From NCBI RefSeq assembly GCF_000006565.2, contig NC_031480.1, positions 1,132,144 to 1,196,143 on the forward strand: a DNA stretch of 64,000 nt, in the 5' to 3' direction. How positions within the stretch are numbered: position 1 is the first letter of the stretch; every line of letters begins with the position of its first letter. This document shows, one piece after another, positions 34,142-47,700 of this stretch. The notes under the pieces are model-generated. The model was not told where the DNA came from. It saw only the letters and a list, made by a program, of their open reading frames with translations, and ran no database searches. The position numbers and the translations under genes are program-made. Source of the stretch: Toxoplasma gondii ME49 (lineage: Eukaryota; Apicomplexa; Conoidasida; Eucoccidiorida; Sarcocystidae).

Positions 34142-35900
34142 CTAACTCTCATCCGATTCGGAAGATGAATCGTCGCTGCTGTCCAGATGCCCCAGCGAGG
34201 TCACCCGTGCCACTGCTTTCTGACTGAGCGCCTCATGGAGCCTAACCCGCAGATCTTTCACTTCTCTCTCCAGCTCCGCAATCCGCGACGAATACACTTC
34301 GAGTCCTGAAAACGCCGCAAAGGGACATCTCGGCAATAGCGACCTCTGAAGGATATATATATATATATATATTTGTGTATATATATACATATATATATAT
34401 ATATATTTACATGTTAGACCCCACTGGGCTCATGCACCGCAGTTTACGCGTTTTTCAAGGAGACCGGGATTCACAGGGGGTCGCCATAGAGGGTGGAGAG
34501 ACCTGCAGTTGTGGCCTCGCGTCTACGGTGGACGGGGACCCTGGCCTCCCCAAACAGAGTCTCATATGTATATGTGCTTATATACATACAGAGGAGAGAT
34601 ACACAGAAAGGAACACGATCCCAAGGAGATACAGGTCGACGGAGGGTCGCGAGGCAAGTATATCCAAAAGGACTTGCGTGTATTTATCTAAGTGTAAAGA
34701 GAGAAGAGTGGACAAGACGCGTATGGCTGAAAACTCACGCTTGGCATCTGAATCGATTCGGTCTGCAGCCTGACGAAGGAGACGTAGAGACTCTCTCTCA
34801 CAGCCGGGCACTCCGGCCAAGTCTCGCCTCGCAGCTGCTTCTGCAGCTTGAAGAATTCCACCACGAAACAGGTCGCAACTCATGCCGCTTTTTCTAGAAG
34901 CGAGTGCGAGACTCGCGAGGTGTTCTCGGAGCTGCGAGGAAACAAGCACGGCGATCGTCGCTGGTGGAGGATATCAAAGTTCATTGCATCGGTGTCTGAT
35001 TTCAAAATACTCATTTAGAGCTGTGGCGGCTACCCTCAAAGGTCTGAACACAGCTATCCAAACAAGAAGCTGAGGATTCTAAACATTTTCTCGCGCGCGT
35101 ATACACTAGAGACAGAGACGGCTTGATGCATACGCTCGCTCGCGGATCTCCGGGGTTCGCAACGTCCAGTAAACATGTGCTTTCGTTGTTTTTCAACATT
35201 CAGAGGAAACGGCAAGGCTATGCCAGCGCTCTTCAAGGTGTAGAACCATTAAATTCGTTTCGTCTGCTTGTGCGTATGCATTTCGCACTCTGAAAGCGGC
35301 ATTTCGTCTGGTGTTGGCGCTTCTATTGGTCTTCACCTCACACAAACAGACTAGTGACATTTTGATGAAAGACTAAAACCGAACGAATGACGAAAAAGCG
35401 AGCGTGAGTGCACGCAATGGCCTCACCTCGCGTTGCATTGCTCGGAGATTCGTCTGCCAACTTCGAGAGATGCTACGCTCGAACGCGAGGCGTCTCTCTA
35501 ATTCCGCGTTTACACTCTGAAAACAGACAAGAAGCCGAAAAGCTTAAGATCAGAACAAGAGCTCCCCACTGCTCCAGCCACCAAGAAACAGACGATACGT
35601 CCATGCAGATGGACCCCTAAAACCAGCATACGAATACCTGTCAATCTCACATATATATATACATATACAGATATATACAGAAAAAACAATGTAGGCATAC
35701 ATGTTTAAATGCATGTAAATAGCCCCAACCGTTGTAATTCTCAGAGGAAATTTGCAACAACAGTGCTAGTTTTTCCTTTCCTGTCAAAACAAATTGCAAA
35801 CGCCTTCATGCAGATGTACGATTAAGCATTGTCCCTGCTTATACGTGAGGAACCTCAATTGAAGTACAGGTGCGGTTACCTTCATGCATCGAAATATGCG

Positions 35901-35932
<32 letters not shown>

Positions 35933-36034
35933 TACGTGCATACGTACGAATATACACAAACATATACATAATGTATAGGTGCTCCCATGCATCTACTTAT
36001 GTATGCATGTATGTGCATAGGTGCACTCATACAC

Positions 36035-36086
<52 letters not shown>

Positions 36087-37906
36087 CGGAGTATAAGAAG
36101 CATTGGAGGTGATATGGAAATTGAAGACGTTTGGGGAGCATATTCAATTGTCGACGTACTTCCGCGAGCGCGAGCCTGGCAGAAGCTTCTCTCAGCTGAG
36201 TCTGTGCATTTGGAACTGCACCTGGAGTCCCTGCTGCTGCGTATTTGGCTGACAGAAAAGGATCGTTCATGATTTTCGATTGAATTTCGGTGAGGCGCTC
36301 GCTGAGATTTGCTACCCTAGAAAACACAGAACAACACAGCTGTCTGCTTCTTCGAAATTTGATTTTTTAAAGAAAACGACTCACCACTTCAGCCTCTACT
36401 TCTCAGCTGTCACCGACTCTGTCATGTTTTTGCCTCCCTTGCTTGAGCTTGAGCGACGCTCCACGAGTTCTCCCTCTCTAGAGCTCCTGCTCACGGCTTT
36501 TCTGTCTCGAGCACTTCTGCCTGACTCTACAGAGCCGTTTCCATCCCAGACTGTCTCCGCGTCGTGTGGTGACGCATGGCCACAGCTCCTCTTACGTCTT
36601 ACTTTCATTTGCTTTCTGTGTGTTGCTGGAACCTTGTCCTGTCTGACCCTCTCCTTCGCTTGGCTTCTCCTTGTCACGCCTCCAAGCATCCTGAGCCAGA
36701 TGGTAGTCTGTTATCGTTCTTCTCCCCCCCCTGCTTTCATTCTTACTTCATTTGCAGTTCGGTTCTCTCGTCTTCGAGGACGTTGACTTGAAGTTGCCAG
36801 ACATTTCGCTCGTAGGACTTCAGGTTGTCGTCGAGCGAGTCCATCAGCTCCTGAAGCTTCTCTGTGCAGAGACAGTGTTCGTTGGCGTCGGCTCGCAAGC
36901 GCAGGTGTTTGTTGTCCCTCAGCACGGCCACAGGTCCCGGTACGTCCTCGCCTCGAAACACCGGACTGTCTCCAACGTCGCCTCGGGCGCTGGAGCCCAA
37001 GCAGCCGGCTTCGAGCATCGCAACCTTGCTTGAAATGCTGCCTCTCGCTGCATCCCGAGCGAGGCCGAAGGCGTAGCGTTTTTCTTCGTCGGATCTCAGA
37101 GCGTTCGCGAGCTGCTCCGCACGAATCTCTGCGCGCACCTCGGCTCGTTGAGAGCTCTGCAGCTTCACCTTCAGATACTTGTTCTCGTCAGACAAACTGG
37201 AGAAGGCATGCGCAAGTTCAGGTCCGTACCGCCGCGCTAACTCGCGGGTCTCCGCTGCGTCGGGACAGTTCACCTGAACACGAAACGAAAACGAAACACT
37301 CGAGGTGACTACAGCTGAAACGCTACTCCTGACCGGGGTCGTATGCACTTTACTGCAGACGAGAAAGAAGGAGGAACTCGAGGTGTATACAGCATACCCG
37401 ACAAGGCGTTGTTGAGTCTGTACACTTTGTGCCTAGGGAAGGACCGTCGAGCCTATTCTTCCAACGAGAGTTCACAAAAATCCTGAAACGGATTTAAAGT
37501 CTTAGGCGCTGATGCGCAACCGCCCACGGCACACACTTCGTAGGTGTGGCACAAACTGGAGTCGCATTCAAGAGCCTAGGTTCTATAACGCCTCTGTTTA
37601 ATCGATGAATTTGAGGCCATCGAAAATCACGACCTAATAACCGGAATGTAACGGTAAGACCTGTCACAGGAGAGACATTAGCTTAAACGCAGAACGGTAT
37701 TCACAGGATGTGAAAAGTCAAACTGTCAAACCCCCATTCGTTCTAAATGTTCAAAGCGACACGGTGGACGCAGGCTAGGTGCCACGGAGAGAGAGAAGAA
37801 AATGAGAAGGACCGTGCTGCGCTTGAGGAACGAGACTGGAAGTCCACGCTTCCTGTCTCCAGATAGAAGCCGAGAGAAACGAAACGGATTACATGCGCCA
37901 GCAGTG

Positions 37907-37942
<36 letters not shown>

Positions 37943-39673
37943 TACATGTCTGTGTGTATATGCATACAGGATAAAGAACGACAAATAGAGACATAATATG
38001 AATAAACATAGATCAGTTGGTATGTAGGTAAAGACAGACACATCGACATAGCAGTAGAGATTTAGAGAAATACGCACAGATACGTAGCTAGACAGATGGA
38101 TGGATACATGGATATGGACACAGATGGAGATTGATGGATACGGAGAGAAAGATCATGCTTGGGATGTGCAGGTGTCTGTATTTAGTTGAACGTCGCAGTG
38201 ATGGAATGTCATTCGGATGAAGGCTAGAAGCAGGCACCAGAGATTAGACAACAGAAGGGAGGATGTTTAGAATGAGGAAACAGAACACCACGAAGAGAAG
38301 TAGTAAAAGCAGAGAGATCGTACCAGCTGAGATAGCAGCCGGCGTCGTAGGTCTTGATTTTCCCCCTCCAAAAGCTCATTCATTTTCCTGAAAAAACACA
38401 TACGCGCAAATCGGTTCTCCAAATCTGCACGCTACTTTGTCTACAAATACGAACATGCATCCAGCACACATCATGCATGTATAAACAGGCACACGCATGT
38501 ATTTATACCCATGGCAAGCATACAGTTGCATAGACATGTATGTAAATGGTTTCGTATACCTGGGGGCGCCAGACTTCTTTCCACAATACAAGACAGAAAA
38601 CTTTTACTTGAAGACGTAACGTGATCTCGTAGAGATGTACGTGTATTTATGTATATATATATAGGATTTTTTCTTTGCAGATGTACACCCTATACGCATG
38701 TAGATAGAGGGATACAATGGGCGCTGGCTTTCGAGCGGCAGAACCACTCTTTGAGGTTCGCCTACTTGAGTTTCAACAATTTGTCGCGTGCTTCTTCCAG
38801 ATCCTCTCTCAAACTTCTCGTGTACAGACGGTCTGGATCAGCCACGCCGTCGCCGCCTTCTGCGGCTGACCACGGGGCGCCAAGCATGGCTCTGGTCTCC
38901 ATATTTTTCACGGAAAATGAATTTTGGCATTTACACGCGTTAATTTGCACGTCGTTGCATGAGGATGCCTGCGAGTAATTCCGTGCCTAAATAGGCTAAC
39001 AGATCCAGAATCGTATCTGTGTGGATAACAGGGAGCAAACGAAGGTGCATCTCAGTGAGTTTGCAAAGACAGGCAAAAGAACAGCGCGTTCAGACGTGTT
39101 TACAAAGGTGGCGCTCTCTCTTCCTCAAAGCGCAGAAAAGGGTGAGACAGACAGGAGAGAGAAGAACCGGTTCCCGAATGCCGAGTCAGGATCTGTTGGG
39201 CATTTTCTCGCCAAGAGACCCTTCCCTGTGTTCAGGAAGCCGGAAAAACGAAACAGGAATCGATCGTCAACGGGACATGGACTCAGCTTCTTCACCGCAT
39301 AATCGAATCCGATGTTCTTCACAAGTCACTCCATGAATCGGTTGAGTGGAGTGTCAAAAAAGCAAACGAAAACGAAAGACAAGCGATAACCAGAAAAAAG
39401 AGAGAAAGCGCCCATCGTGGCGACCAAGAGACAGAAACGAGTCCCGCATCTCCTAACCCTCACGGCGTGTTAAGAACGCGCATCCAGACTGAACAGAGAA
39501 AGTGCCATGCACGGACGGATGGAATCAGAGGTACACGAAAAAAAAAAGACAGAGCTGCAGGTTATACCAACTGTTCACAGGTCTTCGTCGTTCTCGCATA
39601 GGATCGGGGAGAAAACGGCTTTGAATCGTTTTGAACAAAAGGTCTGGTGTTACTTCTGCGTTTCCATCCGTCT
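34142..39673 (-). CDS. coiled-coil protein with acidic Ser-rich C-terminus (5' end unresolved)
   Basis: Seven exons join in phase: 38766-about 38891, 38324-38387, 36747-37273, 36160-36316, 35427-35516, 34739-34931 and 34142-34305 (TAG). Donors include GTAAGA, GTACGT, GTGAGG and GTGAGT. A further exon at about 39579-39673 (TDGNAEVTPDLLFKTI) probably belongs upstream, but its junction to 38.9 kb is not settled, and a possible start MNANAIGRRY lies at 39,862. The protein is mostly helical with heptad-like Leu/Glu/Arg segments (LREDLEEARDKLLKLK, MDSLDDNLKSYERNVW, SSRIAELEREVKDLRVRL). It ends in an acidic tail, DSSDDSSSESDES. No catalytic domain is seen. A cytoskeletal or basal-body type coiled coil is possible, but I do not recognise it. 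(TA)n tracts occur in at least four introns. Confidence 0.72.
34352..34408. repeat. (TA)n microsatellite in coiled-coil gene intron
   Basis: A TA tract with one TTTGTG interruption, within the 34306-34738 intron, just upstream of the last exon. Confidence 0.93.
35907..36085. repeat. two (TA)n tracts in coiled-coil gene intron
   Basis: Tracts at 35907-35934 and 36046-36085 lie within the 35517-36159 intron, with CATACGTA/ATGTATG-rich sequence between them. Confidence 0.93.
37909..37939. repeat. (TA)n microsatellite in coiled-coil gene intron
   Basis: A TA tract in the 37274-38323 intron, followed by about 170 bases of ACATAG/AGACAGA-rich simple sequence. Confidence 0.92.
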
Positions 39674-39964
39674 CTAGAGCGAGAGAAGTGAATGGCAAGA
39701 CGAATTTTTGGAAAATTAGACTTCTTGATGGAAAACGAGTATCTGGCGATATATATGCATGTCTATATGCATATATATATGTATATATATACATATATAA
39801 TTATCGCTGTAGACAAATGGTAGATTTGGGGCATAGCGTCTGCCGATGGCGTTGGCATTCATCGAGGGTGTTAACAAATCTACATTTTCGACCAGGATTT
39901 TTCCCGAGTTGACAACGAGAACGCGGTCTCGCGTCCGCGGTAAGGCTTGAGGGAGCGCGAACAC

Positions 39965-42900
39965 GAGTTAGTGAGGCGAGTCGCTTGTTTGATGGACAAA
40001 ACTGGAAAGAAAAAGATCGGGAGGAATGGGGCTAAAAGTGCTCTGGATGGCGAGTGAGAATTTTCGCGCGAATAACCCGCAAAGTCTCAAAAATCGCGTT
40101 TTCAGCGAAACCACGCAAGAGCCGAACGACGGAGAGGCCCGCTGTTTGCCAGTCTCGGCACTCGACAGGTCAGCGAGCGACGGAGTGGCAGACGCGCGCC
40201 TACTCCTGAAAGAAGTAGAAGTCGGAACAGTTTACCGTCGGAGAGCGAACACGTGGACGACAGACAACATCCCGAAAGAAGAAAGCCGAGAACTGGTGCA
40301 AAGACAAACAAAACTAGAGACGAAAAACCAGAGGTAGCCTGAGAGGCAGCAGCAGCAGCGCGGCGTCAGCCGAGATTCAGAGGAACGAAAACGGAAAGGT
40401 GAAACACAGAACGACGACTTTTCTAGGCATTCGATGCGAACTTCCTTGCAGCCTTCCACAGCAAACCAAAAAGACACAGAAAGAACCGAATGTGCGGCGA
40501 CCGAGCAATCGAGAATTTCGATGCTCGGTCGCCGCACAAAACAGCCAACGGCCGGGTCGCTCTCGCGATGAGCGATGAAGGGAAGGCAGCCTTGCGCATT
40601 TCGTGCCGGTGTTTTTTCAGGAAATTGACTTTCTGGCACACTTTTAAGCCGTGCCCGAGACAGGTGTGAGGAAATACCGACAGCGACTCAGGGAAAAGGT
40701 GTTGGTTTGACGCCGAAGAAGACAGAAACGCTCGCCGCTACAACAGTCACTGTTCTCGCTGGCAACTGCAGGACACAAAGCAGCACTCTGAAACATTCGC
40801 GTTGAGTCAAAGAGAAATGACACTCGATGGCCTTTCCCGGCTTCGTACGTCAAGCCACGAATTCCGCCATTTAGAAGGATTCTTGCAACGGGTGGCACGG
40901 AATAGTCCGATTCCTCAGAGGTACGTGCCGGTAATCAGTTTGCTCTGCTTGCGTGTGACCTGATGCACCCCTTTCATCGGGCTTTCTCCCGGTCTGCAAC
41001 TGGTCACACTTTTGTGCAAAGGAGTTACGCGTACATCGATGGAAATGTGAAGTCCTATTTGTGTCGATGGGCGTGCAATCTCACTTGCCTACTCCATGAT
41101 TTCTAAAAACAAGCAACGAAGAACACTGAGTTCTAAAGGTCACCGGTTTGCAGCGGTACACGCTGGCAGACAGCGGGTCTTCGTTTCGGCACCTCGTCAA
41201 ACGCGAGTCAGCTGCCAGGTTGTGTCCGTGAAGATACAGAAAAACTGCATGCTTTGTCTCTCCTCGTTGGAGAATCAAAATGACAAATCCCGTCGCCTCT
41301 ATTTCAAACCACAAAACTAGACGCTCCGTTTCACTCGCTTGGTGATGGGGTCGAAGTGGCAGGTCTGACCCGTCCCCCTCCGGCAAAACATCGAGAAATT
41401 CTTCAGGGGGCCCCTGGTGTTGCAGGAAAGAGTACCCGTGTTATTTCTGAGGCAGTCATTTAGCTAGTAGGGGCATCGCTTGTCTTTCGGTGTGCTCTGA
41501 ATCGAAATTCATCTTGCGACTTCGGTTTTTTTCAGCGTCGAACCAAAGATCATTGTCAACTGTTGAGTTCACGTAGAAGTGTTCTGGGCTGCTCTCAGTT
41601 TGACCCCAGAAAAAGCGTCCATCACTATCTTGGGAAAGGATTGGTAATTGCTTGCGGCTCTGCTTTCTCTCTAGCCAGTAAAGAAGGACTCTCCACTGCC
41701 CTTGGTCCAGGTTGCCTGTTTCCCTCGAACTCCTCACAGGGCAGCAGGTCCTCCAACTAACCAACCAGTAGCGTCAGGATTTAGAACCCGTTCGCGATGG
41801 AACCACCTTTGGCTCTTCTAGACGAAGCCTGCTGTGTACGGAGAATAGTGCAGCTTCTTCATACCACTCTACAGTGGGGGTTCGGAGGTTGCTTTCCCAA
41901 ACAACATCGCGACTGCCTCGTTCCTAGCTGTACACATAAAGAGCACGTTAACTCTTGTTTGCCGCGAGAGCGACAGACCCAGAAAACTTTAGTAGTAGCT
42001 CGGAACAACGCCGCCCCCCAGTCTCCGGCAACCGTGTATCTGTGCTTGTGACTCTTTGACCGCTCGCTGCTCCCCCATCCCTCGCAAAATTTGTTTCAGC
42101 TCGACAGGTAAAGAGAAAACACGTCACAGGACAAGGAGTGAGAGAAAAGAGACTCTGGACGGAACAAGTGTGCAAGCGACCGGACCCGATACGGGGCAAC
42201 ATACCCTTGCACCATTCAGCCTCTGTACAACATTGTGGTCTTAACCGCCAGACACAGGTTTACATGACTGCATAATATATATATATATATATATACATCG
42301 CGTGTAAACAATCACTGTTCTATCGCCTTAAGACGGGTGGCCCTCTTTGCCAACAAGACACTCGTATGACTTCGTGACATACCATGTATATTTCCCTCGG
42401 CTGCTACGTTCTGAATGACAAGTACAGGTGCTGCCGAAGTTATTTCGTGCTTCCCGGCACCGCACCAAAAGGACAGAAGGAAAAATACCAGGAATTCTCT
42501 GGCCTGTCTGTCCAAGGTGTTCTCTCTGATCGACGGCCTTCAAAAATGTCTGCGTGTATCCTCTGCTCGGACTGGGTGGCGGCAGCAAAACGGCATCATA
42601 CAAGGACAGGCATATTTACAGTTGTCCATCTCAGAGGGTAAATGCATACCGGCGTCTGTGGAGCCTCCTAGCTGAATTCGTGTGTTTGTTTGTTTTAAAA
42701 TAGAAAAGATGAAGGAAATCCCGCAGCATCTGTGGTTTTCTTCCGCTTTGGGAAACTGTCAACGCCATCTCCTCCCGCGAGAAGATACCTACGTGCACGG
42801 GATTTGGTGTCGGTATTTCCACACTGGGTCGTATTTCCCCGTTTCCTTTCGAGTCCATTAAACGCAATAGCGGGGTGTTTTCCGCAGCCAGATGCGCCGC

Positions 42901-44791
42901 ACACCCTCCTGCTGGTGCTGCGGCTTACGGCTCGATGTCGTTTTAAAAAGAACAGAGGTACCCTCACAGTTCGTTCTGCTTCGCGGCTTTGCGCCAGAAA
43001 TGTTTTGGAACACGGAGAGAACCCTTTTTTGAGGTTCGCAGTCGCTCGAATCTACTGACGGCTGCGGGCGTACCGTTCGTAAGAAATCTTCTGCATGCAG
43101 CCCTCGCCGAACTCACACTATACAATTTGTTTTTCCCGCAGTGCAAGCGGGTGGTTCCGACACCAGGTTGTCCCCGAAGAGCGCTTGCGCTTCCTTCAAC
43201 GTCCCTCTGAACTTTGTTCGAACCTCAAATGCTCGAGACTCTCCAGGCACACGACACATGTTTCTTTTCGCCCGAGTCGAGAGTCCCTGTCATGCGACAA
43301 ATATCCCTTGATGCCGCACTGCCTCTCTCACAGTTGTTGAGAGCGCAAATGATCTTGTTCGTTTTTTACGCACCCGCGGCGGGGAACGCTCGTCCTGAGG
43401 GGTGGACCGCGCTGTGCGTCTCTGTCTCCAGCGTGTTGAGCTCGGGTGTAAACCTGACCGCGGCGCCTCAGGGGGCAAACCCCCGGTTCACGCCGCTTCA
43501 TTCGTTTTTCAAAAGGTTCGAAAGCCCACTACAATGCTCGCCGGGGCGTCAACACTTCTCGACCGTCACCCGTTCGACGAACAGTTTCTCCCGAGGTTCC
43601 CATGCAAATTCCGTGCTCGCCTGCTGCCGACGCCTCGCACGACGGCGGCGTCGAAAGAAAAAAAATGAACTCAAACACGGTCCCTCTACAGACAGCCTTC
43701 CCTATACAGCTGGGGCCGCGCGATACCGGAGTTCCATTTTGTTCCCTGTCAGGTTCGCAGGCTCGCTCGAACAAAGCGAAGCCGCAGATCCGAGTGCTCT
43801 CCACGAGAAATGCGCCGCTACACGCAGGCAGAGTCCGCTGGCTCTGTTCGCTTTTAGTTACACGAGCGCGGATCCCCCAGATATGAAACACAACTCCTTC
43901 GACATACACACCAACACGCGTTCCCGATAGACACGCGTCTGCAGACCGAACCTAGGGTCGCTAACGCAACACCTTAAAGAAGTTGCAGTTGTGGACATCC
44001 AAGTTTTCGCATGCACGGACGAGCGAAGAGCGCGACTTACGTTGCCTGAGACGCTCTCTTCCTTCTCCCTATGATCCGGGTGTAGGAGTTCTTCTTGAAC
44101 TCGATGAAACCTTCTAGACAGAAAGGCCAGCACCCTGAAAAAAGACTTGCAATGTTTCATCTAACCTCTCGACTGTTGACACACGGTGATTCTTCTCAAG
44201 CGCCGCCACATCCCTCTGCTTTACTTCCGCCTCATCAGCGACTTTTTGCATGTTTTCACATGCGGACATTTTGCTTCGGCAGAAAAACCTCCACGCGTTC
44301 ACGCGCAGTCACCGCAACTCACCAGTCAAGATCTACTAAACGAGCGACAGACTGTTTTCTTCCGCCAACTCTTCTCCACGAGTGGAAATGCCGACACAGC
44401 ACGGTGCCGTCTCGCCGAGCTGTTCCATTCCAGGTCATGTGGATCGACCCCCAACTCCTCGCTGGAGGCAAACTCAAACTAGAAACATGTCCTAGACTTT
44501 TCCGAAACTCCTCCATTCCGCAGTTGCCTGCGTGCGGGGCGCTGCTCGCAGTTCCACATGCGTCTTCGGATACGCGCCCATCACCGCGCGCAGCGGACAC
44601 CCCTCCATCCGTTCGCATCCAGCGGAAATTCTTGACAAGCAGATCTCGGCACAACTCTACCTAAGTGGCTTCGAGTCGAGCCATACGCCACTATGACGTC
44701 ACGTTTATGTCAGAGAAACGCCAGCGTTGCGCCCAACTTCCTTCACCCATCAGGTGCTTTACAGAGAGAGCTACACTGTCTCAACTCCCGT
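39965..44791. other. 4.8-kb stretch without a supported gene
   Basis: This lies between the 5' end of the coiled-coil gene and the ApiAP2 stop codon, so it should contain one promoter/leader and one 3' untranslated region. Open frames on both strands (for example 43214-43930 plus, 44095-44664 plus, 41456-41764 minus) lack domains, convincing codon use or matched splice sites. The one exception is a small minus-strand segment at about 44034-44077, bounded by CTGTCTAG and GTAAGT. A (TA)n tract lies at 42273-42296. I call no gene. Confidence 0.6.
42273..42296. repeat. (TA)n microsatellite, intergenic
   Basis: A short pure TA tract in the gap between genes. Confidence 0.92.
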
Positions 44792-47700
44792 CTACGCAGG
44801 GACGTCGCTCTCAACGGTGGCGCACGAGCCGGTTGCGGCGGCAGGGGGAGGAGTGCCGCATCGAGAGGGGAGGCGACTGGAGGCATCTGGACTCAACGAG
44901 TCTCGCACTGGCTCACCCTTGGATTTCTCCGTTTTCGCTCTGTCCGGAGACTCTTCAGAGACTCGCAGCTCTCCGCCACTCGCACAAAACCGTTGGCCAC
45001 GGCGTTCGCCTGTCCGGCGCCTCCCGCCGCTCCCGGCTCGGGTGTCTTTCGAGATCTCCACATTCTCCAAGTCCCTGTCCTCGTCGTCTCGCTGCTCCCC
45101 TGAAGTTCCCGTTGCGCCGCCTTCGTTCTTGCCTTTCAACGCGTCGCTGCCCCGGTTCTTGGATTTTTCGGGTGTTTCTCCACTGGCAGTCGACGCAGAG
45201 GAAGTCCGCGGCGCCGCACGCCGTTGGTCTCCCCCGCGTGTCTTTTCACATTTTTCAGATCCCTCTGTAGCGTCGTCTGCGTCACCTGAACGCTCGTTGT
45301 CAGAGCTTCCGTCCTTCCCCTCCGAGCCACTGACGCTGCTGGCCGCGACTTCCGTTGGCGAGCGCGAGTGCTGTGACTCTGCCTCGGTCTTCTTCCCAGA
45401 CTCGCAATTCAGCGACGCCGATGTGTCGTCCTTCTCCACGTCGGCTTCCTCGCGCAGCTTCTTGCCCTTCCCAGGCAAACAAATCAACGCCGCGAGACTC
45501 GCCTCGTCACGGTCATCTATTCCACTCTCCTTCTCCGAGTCGGTCCGGAAACCCCCTGCGACGCGCGACTCCCCTGTAAAGACATTCCGCGACGCGACCG
45601 TCGAGTTTCCCTCGGCAAATCCCGCAGAAAACACAATCTGGCCACCAGGCGGAACGCCCTCCTGCGGCGCCTCCGCCTCCTCCGTCTCCACCAGTTCCTC
45701 GAGGTGTCTGTACAGCAGAGCGTCGGTGAGGACGTCGCTCTCGTCCAGCCAAGGCAGCGAGGCTCGACAGAGTTGACAAACGAGCCACCGGAGTCGCGGA
45801 AGCGCACACTCGTGGGGCAGCATTCCTTGTTTAATGCAGGGCTCGAACAGCGCCAAAAGGGGGGCAATTTGTTCCACGCGATTCGCCGTCCTCACAGTCG
45901 CCAGGTAGTGTTTGATGACCACCAGCTGGATCGCGACGTGGATCTGCGCGCTCGACGTCGGGTAGCCTGGCTCATCGGAAGCGGCGTTTGTGTCTTCGAA
46001 TTTCTCTCTCCTCTCTTCTCGCGCGCTGCGGTCCCAGGCACTCACCAGGGGCTCCGCCTCCGCCGCCGTGGGAGAGACCAACGAAGTCCATCGACCCGCG
46101 CCACTCAGCTTCGCGACCACGCTGTGTCACAAAAAACAAAGAAGGAAGAGGGGGTGGAGCAATGAGGGAAGAAGGCAAACAGGGACTCCTGAAAGTGTTC
46201 GGGACGAAACGACAGTTCCTGATGAGGCGAGACGATGAACACAGCTCAAAAACGCGGAGTACATAAACCCCATGCACTACGAACCGCGCGCGAGACGCCC
46301 CGCCTAGACCACCTGCGAGCTGCATACACGCCACTCGACGAGAAACGCAGAACGTTGAAAAGTGCCTTCGCACACATGTCCGCAGACAAAGCGGCGATGT
46401 GCCTGCTGGCCGACAAATTGTGCAAAACCACTTCCAAGATTACCTGTACAAATCGGAGAGGAGGACGTCGAGGGTCTCCCTGGCCATCGCGAACTCGAGG
46501 TTGCGCGTCACGTCAACATCTTCCCTGTGGGTGTCGAGCCCCTGTGCTACCTCATCTGCTTCGCCTTCACAGTTATCCACAGTTCTGTGGAAGAGGCGAC
46601 TGTCGCCTCCACGAAACGCCGCCCGCGAAACGCGATCTGTCAGTTCCTTCAGGTCGACGTCAACGGCCTTGGCCACGCGCTCCAGCGGCGTGAGGTGCAC
46701 AGACACCCCGGAGGTGAGGCGGACCTCGCGACCGCCCACGATCGAAGCCGCGCGCGAAAGAGGCTCGTCGACCCCACCCGTTTCCTGTCCCTGTTTTCTC
46801 GTCGGGTGCTCGGCCTCCTCGCCGGCTCCGCCGCGCGGCTTTTGCTCGAACTGCGTCGAGAGCTTGTCGAGAGTTCGGCAAGATCCGTCGCTGAAGCTAT
46901 CGTGCCGCGTCCCCAGCGCCACCTTGACACTCTCGCCGCTGCAAGCCTCGCCCCCACCTGCTCCCGTCTTCTCTCTCTGCAAATCCCTCTCGTCGTCTTC
47001 GTCGTCCTTGGTGGCGCGATCAACCAAGGCGACAGACCTCTCTCTGTTCACCCGTCCGGGGGCAACCGCTGCATGTGAGGCGCCGCCGCGCGTGAGGCGG
47101 CTGTCTTCATCGCCGTGCGGGAACCCTGACACCTCGTGGCTCTCTGCACACACCTTGGAGGCGCCTAACATATTGCCAGGATGCCCAGGAACCAGCGCGT
47201 GGTGGCGGTGCTTCACGCTGATTCCTTCGTGTCTCTCTGCCTCTCGACGAGCTCGGACAGCTTTGAGGTACGCGTTTCTAAACAGAAAAGAGTTCCACAG
47301 ACAAGCTCACGGATCGCCGCACAAGCTGTTCAGCCTCCCGTCCCCAAAACACACTCGTAAACACTGCCACTCCAAAAACACGGGCAAAGCCAACACACAC
47401 AGCCATTCCACTTGATGGCACCTATGTATGTATGTATATATATATATGTTTACGTAACTATCGTTGCGCTATATTTACACAGGTGATCGAATATCCGAGT
47501 CGTATATATATATATATATATATATGCGAATGGATTGCTGGTGTTTTACCTGTTTATTTGAGTGACTGTGTGAGTAGATGCATGGTGCACACAATCCCTT
47601 GTTATTCGTTATGGATAGGTGCGAAAGGAATCTCGTCGAGAAGTACGATTTCGTGTCTTTTCATTTGGCTTTGTCGGTCCCGTTGAGAGTCGCACACACA

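Noticed and set aside
43214..43930. Plus-strand frame of 238 codons
   Set aside because: No domain, no hydrophobic or charged pattern typical of a protein, and no matching splice sites.
44727..45776. Plus-strand frame of 349 codons
   Set aside because: It is a shadow of the last ApiAP2 exon, which has clear frame, splice sites and stop on the minus strand.
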